A stretch of 64,000 nt of DNA from Raphanus sativus (Eukaryota; Streptophyta; Magnoliopsida; Brassicales; Brassicaceae), in the NCBI RefSeq assembly GCF_000801105.2, contig NC_079516.1, positions 49,459,265 to 49,523,264 on the forward strand. Direction: 5' to 3'. A program made the position numbers and the translations under genes. Below, in pieces: positions 36,107-47,774 of the stretch (the first letter of the stretch is position 1; each line of letters opens with the position of its first letter). The notes under the pieces were generated by a model that worked only from the letters and a program-made list of their open reading frames with translations, did no database searches and was not told the origin of the DNA.

Positions 36107-36375
36107 ATTTCTTTCAATTTCAAATTCATGTGATTAGGAACTCCAAACCAATAAACAAATTGCGGTTTACATTAGCAATAACACAAAAAGGTAAGATACG
36201 CTCTGCGGTTGTATTTTCATGTATTCCGTGATGAAATCACCAATGGCATGCATGCATGTTTATCACCGATCATGTTCCGACTCATTCACATTCAAAATCC
36301 GAACTGTATTTATCTACTTTAATTTGAAAAAGGAAAGGGACTAATTTGGAGGATATTAGAATAGAATAAAGCAAA
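34875..36375. other. Intergenic and IRX9 3' flank, with (TA)n tract
   Basis: No gene recognised. A (TA)n microsatellite lies at about 36068-36104. The 127-codon plus-strand frame at 35848-36231 reads through this repeat and has no protein-like features. Confidence 0.4.
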
Positions 36376-37784
36376 TCAGGTGCTAAAACGTGTTCTTGTG
36401 GGAAAATTGAGACGCCAAAGCATAACCTTGGAACAGTCTTGCGCCGGAAGTCCCTTCAACTTTGTATCGTCCTCCAAAACCACTTGCTTCACATATTTAA
36501 TCGAATCCTATGCATAACGTAAAAAAAAAATAGTATACCCAAGTTATATACGCTATAATCAAAATAGCTGTGAAAGAATATATTCACTAAACCTAATGAC
36601 CCATTTAAGCTAATGATTATGGAGTTCATTGGTTTGAATAATTTAGCAATAAAGACTTAAATGACATGCGCCAGTTTACCTACCCATCCACTTCAGACTA
36701 TCTTGAAGCTCTATTCATTCATTTCCTCAATCAAATGTAAGAAAATAAATCGAATAGATAAAACTTTGAAGCTCAAGTTAATTACCTGTTTGGTCCCTTC
36801 AACAGAAGAAGGACGACCCCATCTTTCAGGGTCCCAAAGTATAGAACTATTGAAAGCAAAGCTTGATATATGAACCGGAGGCTTTGTCTCCGTCTCGTTA
36901 TTAATTTTTCTCAAATGCCACCCCAATACTTGTGAAGATTCACAAACCGGCCCCTCTACTATCACTCGTTTCCTATTAGCTGATAGCAACGCCATTGGCC
37001 ACGTCCCAAATACCCTGCCAAAGGGAATAGTTAAAAACAATTTATCATTTGATAACTAAAGCTAATATAGTTAGACGTAACACTTCATTTAATTTACATA
37101 CTCGATATCTCTAATCTCATCGAAAAATTCAAGATCATAGATGTTGTTGAGTCCCGCGAAATGAACTATTCCGCTTAATTTGTGATGCTCAATGTGTCTC
37201 AACGCTAGGTTTCTCTGATGATCAAGCTCTGATTCCGAGCTCGTGAAGTTCTCCTTGAAGACTATACGTCTATACATTAAACCAGTCTTTCTTAACATCG
37301 TAGATGAAGAGTTCACGTCAGCTTCCGAGTGTTTTTCTACGACTATCCACAGTAAAGGAGGCGGAACTAGCCTCAGAGTGTTGGCCATTCTCCTTAGAAG
37401 AACGTTTTTGTAGCGATCTTTGGTCATTACTGGAGTCACAACAATCACTAGACCTCTTGGTGTAACTTCCTCTTCTGTCTCGGAGAGCGATCTGTTTTCT
37501 GGTTCAGCTTCTCGTGACTCTGAAGGAGCAGGGGCTTGGCCTTGGGAAGTGACCAAAGCTTTATCAACGAGGGAATTGGGTGTATAGGTAGAGTTCTCAA
37601 AAGTTTGGGGAGGAATCTGAGATTTGGAGGTAGTAGAGGCGGTGGTTTCGAAATTAGAGAAAAGTGAGGCCTTACCAGCTGGAGCAAAGCCAGTGAAGAA
37701 ACCCATTACAAAACATAGAGAGAAATGGATCACAGCTTTCTTCCATATTTGAGTTTTCTTCTTTGATCTCTCCAGAGATCCCAT
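36376..37784 (-). CDS. IRX9: IRX9, GT43 family protein for xylan backbone synthesis
   Basis: Golgi type II membrane protein of glycosyltransferase family 43 that works with IRX10 and IRX14 to elongate the xylan backbone of secondary walls. Three exons: 37102-37784, 36786-37014, 36376-36507; splicing yields 347 aa (Arabidopsis IRX9: 351). The first donor is GTATGT after ..GATATCGA, which restores RDIEVFGTWPMALL. A single membrane anchor is at about 17-38, then a Pro/Ser/Glu-rich stem (about 50-105) and the GT43 domain from about 110 (GLVIVVTPVMTKDRYKNVLL) to QVLGWHL and the C-terminus FPTRTRFST. The place where catalytic GT43 enzymes have a DxD-type motif reads FAGLNN (about 209-214), as in Arabidopsis IRX9, which supports a structural rather than catalytic role. 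Confidence 0.93.
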
Positions 37785-37851
37785 CTAAGAAAGAGTGTTT
37801 CTTGAGTGATTTTCCTTTTTATTTTTGGAAAGAACAATGTTTGAAGAGTAT

Positions 37852-37861
37852 GATTTATAAG
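37852..37861 (-). promoter_or_regulatory. TATA-like box of IRX9
   Basis: Minus strand CTTATAAATC about 70 bases before the IRX9 start codon. Position and sequence fit a plant TATA box. Confidence 0.45.
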
Positions 37862-38420
37862 ATTGTTATGACAATTGTATAGTTTTTGTCTTTATATTTT
37901 TGGTGTGTGATTGAAACTGGTGAGCTACGGTGATAGTATTTTGATGTTTGGTGATTGCTTGTGTTGGTTGTGTTCTGCAACAACCAGTTGTTGGGATTGG
38001 AACTCATTAGCTGAAACATGTTTGACAAATAAAAGAAAATAATTGCTAGTAGAAACTATATTAAAATAAAAACGTTGCTTACTAATGAATCTTAATGCTA
38101 CTAACTGTTATTGTAGTGGTATGAGTATTGTTATGATTATAATAGGAACTTATCAACCATTTTCGTTTACTTGAGAGACAACTTTGACCACACATATTCT
38201 TATATTGATTGAATCATTTTATTTTTTAAAACACTCTTATATTGATTGAATCACAATAGTTATCATTTTGTATGTGGTCTCTTGCTATTATAATGTGTAT
38301 CAGACTCGCATACGTTGGGCCAATCTTGGTGTGCCTTAGTTTCAGATGTTGTGATGGGCCAAGACGATATACATGATATTCTAAAGTAACAATCTTCTTT
38401 CATTCTGAAATTTGTTTTTA

Positions 38421-38672
38421 GAGCATCTCCAACGTAAAACTCCATTTTTTTTTCCAAAATGGAGTAAAAATGAATATAGAGTAAAATTGCTCCAACTATA
38501 TTCCATTTTTTACTCCATAATGGAGTCATGAACAAACAAAAAATAGATTACTCCATTTATGGAGTAAACTTCAAAATGGAGTGAGATATGGAGTTGGGTT
38601 GGAGCATATGTTACTTCATAATCACTTTTACTCAATTTTAGAGTTAAAAATGGAGTTGGGTTGGAGATGCAC
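38421..38672. mobile_element. Tourist-like MITE (PIF/Harbinger type)
   Basis: Ends GAGCATCTCCAAC and GTTGGAGATGCAC are inverted repeats (one mismatch), with TTA on both flanks (38418-38420, 38673-38675), the target duplication of the PIF/Harbinger group. The inside is made of repeated ACTCCAT/ATGGAGT units that can form a long hairpin. This element type is common in crucifer genomes. Confidence 0.75.
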
Positions 38673-38675
38673 TTA

Positions 38676-39590
38676 GCTTTATTAATTTTATCTCTTGATC
38701 ACAGTACCTAAAGGCTAATATAGAAGATACTCTTTAAGAAGTGCGAAGCGATTAAATTCAAAAATTTGTAAGGAGCCGTCCAACGTCATAGTTTTTATAG
38801 TTCACTTGCATATTATAGTTCCCATGCCATTTTATTTTGGTTAATATCACGTTCTTAGCCGATAAAATTAAAAACAATTTGTGGCGTTATATCATGACAT
38901 TCAAATACATAATATGTACAAGTATGCCATTACCATTAATAGTACCATGCCTCTATAGAATGATGCCAAGCTTTTCAATCTCATTGAAACAACTTAGAGT
39001 AGGCAAAGGAAAGCAGCAACCTAATCAGGGAGAACTGGATGAGCCGTGAGCAAGTTGTATGCAGTCATCGAAGGACAGATAAGGCACGTTCATATTAGTA
39101 AATACATTTCAAAAATTTCTTCTTATTTTTGAAAATTTTCACAATCAGCATATAATATGTTTTTATATATGGTGAGACTGGTAAACTGTCGGCTTAATTT
39201 AAAGTAACTCAAAGAGGAGGAAGAGAATGAACATAAAAATGAATATAGGAGTAAATGTTGAACCTATTCAAAATAAGTGAGATTATTTACACAAACTTTA
39301 GCTATATTCAGCTGAAAGTTAGCTGAAATATTTTTCAACCGGATTAGTAAATGACTTTCCGTGCTCTTCATTACTCAAAAAGAGTGTCAGGACATTGATT
39401 TTGAAGTAAAAGCAAGATGTGTCCCTAAAAGTGAATCCAACAAGAGATCTTAACAAGCAACTCGAGAGCATAGAGACAAAAAGTACAACATCTTATTGTA
39501 AGAAAAGTATTAAGCCGTGCAGAACCATCGATTTTGTAATAAAAGATCCTGGCCGTCAACTTTCTCCAACCAAACGTGTGAACATGAAAA
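38676..39590. other. Intergenic, no gene seen
   Basis: AT-rich, with no recognisable coding or repeat structure. The last 90 bases before the next gene hold a TATTATAAAA box (39591-39600), a plausible promoter for the gene at 39681. Confidence 0.4.
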
Positions 39591-39680
39591 TATTATAAAA
39601 AAATTACACAAGCTTCGATCTGAATCATATAGGGACCAGAGTGAGAGCTTCAAGAATATTTTTAGTCGACAAGCAAGAAG

Positions 39681-40559
39681 ATGAGTTTTTCTTCAAGACC
39701 CGTTTCAAGTCCGGGTCGAGCCGAAAACCCACCTCTACTTATGCGGTTTTTACGGACCAACGCCGGAAGCAGAAGCAGACACCGTTCCCGCGCCCGTCCC
39801 CGTTCAAAAAGACCTATATTTTTCCGGCGGAAAAACGCGACGGAGACACAAGAACCGTCTTCACCTAAAGTCACATGCATGGGTCAAGTAAGGATAAACC
39901 GGTCGAAGAAGAAACCTAAACCCGGAACTAACCGGGTCAACGGAGGTCACTTGCATGGCGGTGCAACGGAGAACCGCCAGCGGCGTAGACGGTGTGGATG
40001 GGTCAAGAACGCGTTTTCCTGGCACCCTTTCTCCGGGAAACTAAAACCGACTTGCTTCACCCCTGCTTGGCGCAAGTGGAAGTCGTTTACTAATGTTAGT
40101 TTCTCGAGAAAGTCAGAGAAGAGATCAGCGTCGTCGAGGAGTGAGCCTATCTTTAGCCGCTCAACGGTGGAGCCAGAAGAACGTGAGGAGGTTCGAAAGA
40201 AAGAGCGTAAACAAGAAGAGGAGGATGAAGCAGATTCAGATAAGTCATTCCCAGCTACCCCTCCGAGAAACGCTTTCTTACTAACTCGATGTAGATCTGC
40301 TCCGTATAGATCTCCTTCATTGGGTGATAACTTCTTGGAAGAAGAAGAGACAAAGGAATCTCACTTCCAACGACATGGTAATGACGTCGTCATTGCGTCG
40401 CCGGAGAATGTGTCGGTCTCGAGTGTTACGGAAGAAGTGAAACGGTGCGTTTTGGGATCGTCACGAAGACGGTGTATGGTACTCACGCGCTGTAAGTCGG
40501 AGCCTGCGAGGCTCGGAGAAAAACTCGTACCCGAGAACCGAAGGTTGGGCTATACGTAA
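39681..40559 (+). CDS. Arg/Ser-rich basic protein, At2g37100-like
   Basis: A single-exon gene of 292 codons. In Arabidopsis databases the orthologue is labelled 'protamine P1 family', a name based on arginine content rather than function. Visible features: an Arg/Ser/Lys-rich N-terminal third (RSRHRSRARPRSKRP at about 31-45), NRQRRRRCGWVKNAF (about 98-112), a charged Glu/Lys stretch (about 163-186), and a short motif found twice, LLTRCRSAPYRSPSLGD near residue 208 and VLTRCKSEPARLGEK near 268. This TRC(R/K)S(A/E)P motif occurs in a plant-specific family of unknown function. A CTATATTTTTCC-like surrounding frame at 39641-39868 is a shadow. Predicted nuclear or plasma-membrane-peripheral because of its basic clusters; I cannot say which. 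Confidence 0.85.
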   Translation: MSFSSRPVSSPGRAENPPLLMRFLRTNAGSRSRHRSRARPRSKRPIFFRRKNATETQEPSSPKVTCMGQVRINRSKKKPKPGTNRVNGGHLHGGATENRQRRRRCGWVKNAFSWHPFSGKLKPTCFTPAWRKWKSFTNVSFSRKSEKRSASSRSEPIFSRSTVEPEEREEVRKKERKQEEEDEADSDKSFPATPPRNAFLLTRCRSAPYRSPSLGDNFLEEEETKESHFQRHGNDVVIASPENVSVSSVTEEVKRCVLGSSRRRCMVLTRCKSEPARLGEKLVPENRRLGYT

Positions 40560-42008
40560 TAATAATGGGTTTTACATTTTTTTTATTATTTCTTGTATTT
40601 TCACTGAGAAATTTAAATGGAATACGAATACTATATTCTTTGTTGGATTTTTTACTTTGGAAAATTTTCGCTGAAATTTAGGGCATTAAAAGTTTTCTTT
40701 ACCCTAGAGAATCTTGTGGTTCCCTGCAGGCGATGTAATATTTTTCTAGTGTCCCCATCTATGACATGTAATTAAACAAATAATTTCGTTCGTACAATTA
40801 TATAGAATTATTTTGTGCTATGATTATAGTTTTGTATTTTTAGAATCCTAGGTCTCTGTGAGCATCTTTACTTTTCCATACATGGTGTAATACATTTGTG
40901 AAATACAAAACGGGGATATCTAAACCTCCAAAGGCATGCCTCAAAACATGAAAAGCTTACTAACATTAGAAACAATCTGATTTACTTCAGGGCCGACGGA
41001 TATAGAATAGCAAAAACTGAATAACTCACAATAGTCTTAAAACAATAACGACGACACAGAAGCAATCCTTGCATAATTTCTTAACGAAAAGCGAGAAAAA
41101 AATCTTATTAAATTGCTATATATATCCACAGTCTTCTAGACATAGTGAGCTACAAGAAAATAAGTTAATCCATCCCAACCAATAAAGGAATATGTAACAA
41201 CTAACAACTACAACAACGAGCCATCAAAAGGCGCAGAAATAAAATGCAGCCGGACACTGATACAAGCTTAGGACTATCACAAGTTTCGTAGGATGTCAAA
41301 AGCAAAGCTTGATTGATTTGAAGCAAGGGTGCCAAAAGCTCGAGCTACTTAAACCAAATGAGCCCAGTAATTTTTGGGATGATCTGAGACGAGAGTGGAT
41401 CAATGTTTACCATACAAATTGTGTAAGACTTATAGTAAACACAAGTTTTTAAAAATAATAAGGTACATATATCTCAAACTAAGTAAAGAGAGGACACGTT
41501 TTATTTCATGGTGAATAAAAAGGTACATAAGGGATGGGATGTAATAGATAACAACTACATCCATTATTAAAAAAAAAAATTAAAAGAAGATTTTGTAATT
41601 TCTCTTGAGTTTATGATGAAAATAACTCAAAATGACTCTAATTTCTTACATCAGGACTCGACTAGCTTTGTTCAAAAGAAGGATGGCGTGGTTTATCTCA
41701 CCATGACCAGAAGTATGTGGAATTGGATTTTTCTTGACAAAAGGGATCAGAAGTTTTGCTTCTTTGACATTTGAGCAAGGTGGGTGGTTCCAGTTAATTC
41801 AGTCACTAGGACAACATTATATTAGTTTTGAGAGGAAGTCATGTGAACGTCATATTAGTTTGAAAGGGAACTCTTTAAAAGAGGAAAATATAAAAGACGG
41901 TTGAAGATGCTCTGAGTTGATAAATGGTTGCTTGTACATACAAAAACAGTAGCACTTGATGTAACCGAGATTTTTGATTGAAAAAAAAATTACATTCGTT
42001 CAAAACAA

Positions 42009-42060
<52 letters not shown>

Positions 42061-42747
42061 AGATGCTCTAAAACTCTGATTTTGGTCTTGAGCTGCATTT
42101 GTGATAATTGAAACTTGTGGATTGAAGAACTTTAGCGGCTTTTAATTATATGTTAAAATCGTTCCAAACTTGTGTGTCCATCTTATTACTTTTTGGTTCA
42201 TTTTGTTATTTCAGAAGATGACCTTTGTATATTTTAGAAAAGTGACACAAATTGTTTGAACCATTACAATATCAAGTTGCTTATAGAAATAGTGAATGGG
42301 AATGTCAACAGAAAAAGTGTTCACTTTCATGCACATTAGACTGGCGTTGTCCAAATGGAGATTATTACATTCAGTTCGTTTGTCATCTCTTACTCCTCTT
42401 CTCTTCATACCATGGAGGCTAACTTGAATCAGATGCAACTTATACGTTAAGGGGTTGAACCATTTGTAGATTTTTATCTGAAATTTTAGTACTTCTAAAT
42501 TTTTTGGTTTTTGAAGTGTCGATGATAGTAACTAGTAAGAAAAATATTTACGAAGGCAAAAACAATTTGATTTCATTGATTGTTTTCCCCGAGTACACAA
42601 ACATTCACATATCCCACAATGAAGCCAGAAATTAGGAAAGACAAAAGGAATAAAACAGAGCATATATTTTAAAACCAAAGTTGCCAATTTTGTACATACA
42701 TAATAACAATCATTTTGTCATTGCTATTTTGTTTTGTGTGGCTAAAT
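40560..42747. other. Intergenic between At2g37100-like and PIP2 genes, with (GAAA)n tract
   Basis: No gene recognised. A (GAAA)n microsatellite of about 12 units spans 42011-42061. The region nearest 42747 is the probable 3' UTR of the minus-strand aquaporin. Confidence 0.4.
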
Positions 42748-43881
42748 TCAAGCTGCACTTCGGAAGGAGCCGAGGGACTTGGAACCAGAGGCCCTTAGGA
42801 CGAATTGGTGATAAAATGCAGCTATCGCAGCTCCGATGAATGGTCCCACCCAGAAAATCCACTGTAATCAAATGAAGACCAAAAATATTCAGTACTATTA
42901 TCCCATTAAAAAAAAAACATAACAATAGTTTGATTAGAACATACGTGGTCATCCCACGGCTTGGACTCGTTGTAGATAACCGCGGCTCCAAAACTCCTGG
43001 CCGGGTTAATCCCGGTTCCGGTGATTGGAATAGTGGCCAAGTGAACCATGAACACGGCAAATCCAATTGGAAGTGGCGCCAACACCTTTTATTTCATAAT
43101 TCATAACCACAAATTAATTAGTTATATCATATGTTCACTAACTGTATATCTTGTAACTGATGAAGAATACTTACGGGGACGTGGGAGTCTCGTGCGTTTC
43201 TTTTGGGATCTGTAGCGGAGAAAACAGTGTAGACCAGGACGAATGTTCCGATGATCTCTGCAGCAAGTCCAGTCCCTGTGCTGTATCCGTCAGCTAGAGA
43301 GTTTGCTCCTCCACCGTAACGTACGTAGTAAGAGCTTTGGAAGGCTTTGACGAAACCAACTCCACAAATAGCACCCAAACACTGAGCCACCATGTATAGC
43401 ACTGCTCTAACCAACGATACCTTCCTTGCCAAGAACAAGCCGAACGTCACGGCAGGGTTTATGTGACCACCTTCATAAAGTTTTTGGGGTCAATCTCAAA
43501 TAAACAAGAAACTAAAGAGTCACGTTTATTTTTAACAGATTTGAACCGATATTAACCGGACCGGTGGGTTATGTTAATACCTGAGATACCGGCGGTGCAG
43601 TAGACAAGGATGAATATCATGCCACCGAAAGCCCATGAGATGCCGAGGATTCCGACACCTCCGCACTCGTCGCCTCCGGCCTTAGTGTCGGAGGAAATCT
43701 TGTAGCCGATGACAGTCAAAACAGTGACGTACAAGAAGAGGAGGGTGGCTACGAACTCGGCGATGACGGCTCTGTATAAAGACCACTTTGTCAACTCCTC
43801 CGCATCGAAAAACGGAGTTGGCGGCGGGTCTTCGTAGTCCCTTGTCGCGAATCCCTCTGCTCCTTCCACTTCTTTCGCCAT
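42748..43881 (-). CDS. PIP2 aquaporin (copy A), plasma-membrane water channel
   Basis: Tetrameric water channel of the plasma membrane. Four exons with the standard PIP layout: 43581-43881, 43175-43470, 42945-43085, 42748-42861; the product is 283 aa. NPA motifs at 105-107 and 226-228; selectivity filter Phe85, His214, Thr223, Arg229; pH-gating His197 in loop D; loop-B Ser119; C-terminal serines 278 and 281 kept. Arabidopsis PIP2;2/PIP2;3 end SAANV, whereas this copy stops after RSAA because the next codon is TGA, losing two residues of the tail. Its partner copy at 47775 is head to head. A TATATAA box lies at 43971-43965. Orthologue of At2g37170 or At2g37180; I cannot tell which. Confidence 0.95.
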
Positions 43882-43964
43882 TTAATATTTTTAATATATC
43901 AAGAATATGTGTGTTTTGGTTATTGTTCCTGTTTTGTGATTGTGGAGGGGTGAAGGAAGGTTTG

Positions 43965-43971
43965 TTATATA
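43965..43971 (-). promoter_or_regulatory. TATA box of PIP2 copy A
   Basis: TATATAA on the minus strand, about 85 bases before the start codon at 43881. Confidence 0.6.
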
Positions 43972-44074
43972 GAGTGAGTTCTTAGTGAATGCTCTTATTA
44001 GTTTTGTATATACATGTTAATAACCTGTACGTATTATTTTACAAAAAAATGTTTTCCTTGGTAGGTTAATGCCG

Positions 44075-44655
44075 TAGGGGTAGGCACGGAGCGGATATCC
44101 GGAGTTTTAAGGATATCCGTGATCCGATCCGTGCCTTACGAATATTTGATTTTTTGATCCGATCCGATCCGTAACTCTTCGGATATCCGGAACACCGGAT
44201 ATCCGCGAATATCCGAATTTTTGCTGAATATCCGATTTGATCCGTAAAAAATAATAAAAAATTAAAAAAATAAATGAAAATAAAAGAAAAAGAAGAAAAT
44301 TTGAAATAAAATAATAATATTTCATTAATTATTTTTTAAAAAATTACATACTTTCAAATTTTTTAATAACTAAATAATTAATTTAGTGAATAAAAACATT
44401 ATAAAACTTATATAAAGATAAAAAGTATATATATTATATAATTTTATAAACATGTATACATATATATGTATATAACGGATCGGATTGGATATTCGTTTCT
44501 AAAAATATTAGTATTTGTGATTTGCTTCGTCTTTGACGGATATTAGATTTTAGTATTTGCTTCGATTCGTTAAGTTACGGATATTCGGATTTTTCGGATC
44601 GAATCAAAATGAATAACGGATCGAATCAAAATTTACGAATATTTTGTCCACCCTG
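44075..44655. mobile_element. Family-2 hAT-like MITE, degenerate
   Basis: Left end TAGGGGTAGGCACGGAGCGG, right end ..TTTGTCCACCCTG; the subterminal regions are dense in GGATATCCG/GATCCG repeats and the middle is AT-rich. It resembles the element at 9246-9918 in layout and right terminus. No clear 8-bp duplication was found. Confidence 0.55.
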
Positions 44656-47640
44656 TTATACTATTATTAGTTTCACTAAAATGAATATAGAAATGTATGT
44701 GACGATTATGATTATTTTTTGTGGAAACTAGCTTCCACTAATTAATTACCTGGCTAGCTGTCATGATATAACCAATCTAATCATTGCTTCATAATTAACA
44801 ATACAGCATTGCGTTATATATTCCATTGTCCTTTCTAAACCAGAGTTATATATATATGCATTAGTTAGCATATTACTGATTTCATAATATATATTTAAAT
44901 TGTCGTGTAAAATAACTGTAGATCAATATGTTATCTCTTCATCTAGATTAGTTTTTTTAGTCAAATAATCGTAAAGTTAAAAACTTATTGTTTTTTCCTT
45001 TTTTTTGAGAAAGGGATTTTGCTATTAAAAAGTTATTGTTCAAGTTTCTGTTTGGCGTTAATTTGTGTTACTAATCTTATAAACTTAATCTGAATTTATT
45101 TAAGATCTGGATAATGTAAAAGTATGGTTGTATGTGGAGCTATTAAGAACAGCGACCTTTTAATTCTTAAATTTATGGTAGATAATGGAGTTTTATGGTT
45201 AAATTAACTTAGCCTCGCCGCCCCACACCTAAACGTAGCTTTCATTTGGACCGACGCTAATATACTATATGCGGCTATATTTTTTTTCCTCTTGTCCATA
45301 TGTCATGAGCCTTGTCCTCTCCATAGAATAATATAGACTGTCACTCTTTAACACGTAAAAATAGTATATAAATCTTATCAGTTTATAGATAGCTAGAGAA
45401 GTTTGATTAAGGGTAAGAGTTCTGATTAAGTTCTTGTCTACGGTGTCTACCATCTTTAAGTTTTTTTTTTTTTTTTTTTGCTAAATTACCATCTTTAAGT
45501 TGGTACTTTAATCCTGCATATCAACAATGCTCTCTAGAAAGAAAAGAAGTGAAATAGCCACAGATAGAGCATCAAATATTACACATATGTTTGACCCAAC
45601 CCTACCATTACAATAACATAATTATTACATGGACAGGATTGGAAGGTACGGCGTCGTTTTAGTGGTTCTGTTTCCACTAAGGTCGAAATCTAATGGAACT
45701 GAGGTAGGTGACGTGGAAGGTGGGGTTCACTGGGCATGAGAAACCGTCCAAAAGCTCCGACAAATACATCGGCACCGTCCGATTTACTCAAACTAAAACG
45801 AGCCGTCGGTTTCAAACGACCACTCTTATCGTGCCACGTAGTGAGACCCACAAGCCGTCAATAATCATTGATTCATTTCCTATCACTCTCTCTCTATCCT
45901 CAATTCCAATTGAAAATTTCTTACGTCCATATTTATACGCATATTTAACATATGTATTGCTAACAAAAAAAACATATGTATTGCCGTAAGAAAAAGAATT
46001 AGAAAATACCTTAGGATAGTCTAACTTTTTTTATCACAAATATAAAACATAATTTTTTTTTTTTTGAAACTGATAAAACATAATATTTTACTAAAAGGAT
46101 AAGACATTATATTTAAAAGGACCAAAAGGTTACATAATTTATACTTAAAATTTAGATTAAGAGTGAGTTTAGGATTTACAAATATATAACTAAAATTTAA
46201 AATTTTAAAATATGTTTAAAAAGAATTTTCCGATTTTAAAATATTTTTTTTACAATAATGAAAAATGTTTAAAAAAATCAAAAAAGTTTTGAATTGAAAA
46301 TGTCTTTTAAAATGTTTATTTATATTTGTATATTTATAAAGTATATGTATAATTCCATTTACCTTTTTAATAAAATATTAAGTCATTTTCTACTTTGGGT
46401 GTTGTTTCGGTCAATTTTTTTTTTTTGAATAGAGATTTGTCCAAAAATATTATTGTTCTCAAATTATCTATTAAAAATGAAATTGAACTTTTTCAAAAAA
46501 AAAAAATGAAATTGAAATACATAAATGTGAACACAGACAAAAGGAATGTGGCGTATTGTGGTGTTCGTGGCTACTGTTTTGCCATGTCACGATAACCTTA
46601 TCGTTTTAGCGACGTCCCTCTGCTTTTATTGGACGATAAGTCATAAGTAATATACATTTGCTGACAATGAATCCACAATAACAAATAAATACATTAATAT
46701 TAGGCCTAATTAATATACGTGTATGCGAGTATGCGAGTATACATACAGCGAATGCATGATAGAGTCATAATTAACTGATGTAGTAGTGTTCTATGACAAA
46801 ATTTACACTAGTTTTTTTCTTTTTGTAACTTAAAATTTACACTAGTTGTCCGTTTTATGTATACATTCTGCAGCTTATTGCTCAAATAAAGTTTTAGTTT
46901 CAAACTACATGTTTATGCTTTACAACACAAAAATGATTCAAGATTAAATTCCATTTCTTTGTAAACAAACATTCGCTTGCGATATGTTTACTAGTCTAAG
47001 CATGAAAAAGATGCAAAAATAGTCCAGAATGTGCTAGAAACGGTAGGAACTCACACGAATATTGTGATACGATGGAGACAAATACTTTTTCATGCTTACA
47101 AATGATATTTTAATATTTGTCAAAAACTGTAGTAGCAATGCAATTATGAATGTTGGTACAGCTTACAGATCAGCTATGTTTTGTATAATAATATGCATTA
47201 TCACTCTTGTAAATTGCTCACGTTTTTATTGGTTATTGCTGGTTTGTCAACGGTCGCATTTTAACCAAATTTAATGACGTGACTATTGGACGTTGATGTC
47301 TCAGTAGAAACAATGGAGCTATTTGGAAATGTTACCGTATGAGAAAGATATAATTTATTTCCTGTTTTTATTTGACTAAAGGTTAAACAAACTATATGTT
47401 ACTTGCAAATATTCTATGAAGAATATCCATCCTATGGGCTCAAACTACAATTCGGTTTAATGTGAGTACTACTGATGATTAAATCCAGAAAGATTATCAC
47501 TATTTTCGTTGTTAAAAAGTCAAGGTCAATTTTACTACCAAAATTGCAAAGCCTCCTATAGAAAGAAATTACCAACGTTCATTTCCTTACAAAAAAAAAT
47601 CATCTAAAATAACGTTTTGAAATGTGTTGATAAAAAAGCG
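44656..47640. other. Intergenic between the two PIP2 genes; one promoter-like island
   Basis: Mostly AT-rich with no gene. One island (about 45640-45860) has gene-like composition and contains AAAACGACGCCGT (minus strand, 45660-45648), the same motif type found upstream of the receptor kinase, but no open reading frame of convincing quality follows on either strand. It may be the remaining promoter of a lost gene. Confidence 0.4.
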
Positions 47641-47671
47641 AAGATATACGCACAACATCAAGAACTCGGTC

Positions 47672-47678
47672 TATATAA
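47672..47678 (+). promoter_or_regulatory. TATA box of PIP2 copy B
   Basis: TATATAA in CGGTCTATATAAAGAAC, about 97 bases before the start codon at 47775. Confidence 0.65.
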
Positions 47679-47774
47679 AGAACACTCTGCTCTTAGCTTA
47701 TTCTCACAACGAGAGGCAGAAGTAAAACAGTTCCTAAGAAGAAACATTCATTACATAACATATAGTAATCCTAT

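Noticed and set aside
39662..39880. Minus-strand 72-codon ORF over the At2g37100-like gene
   Set aside because: Overlaps the start of a much longer frame with family-specific motifs.
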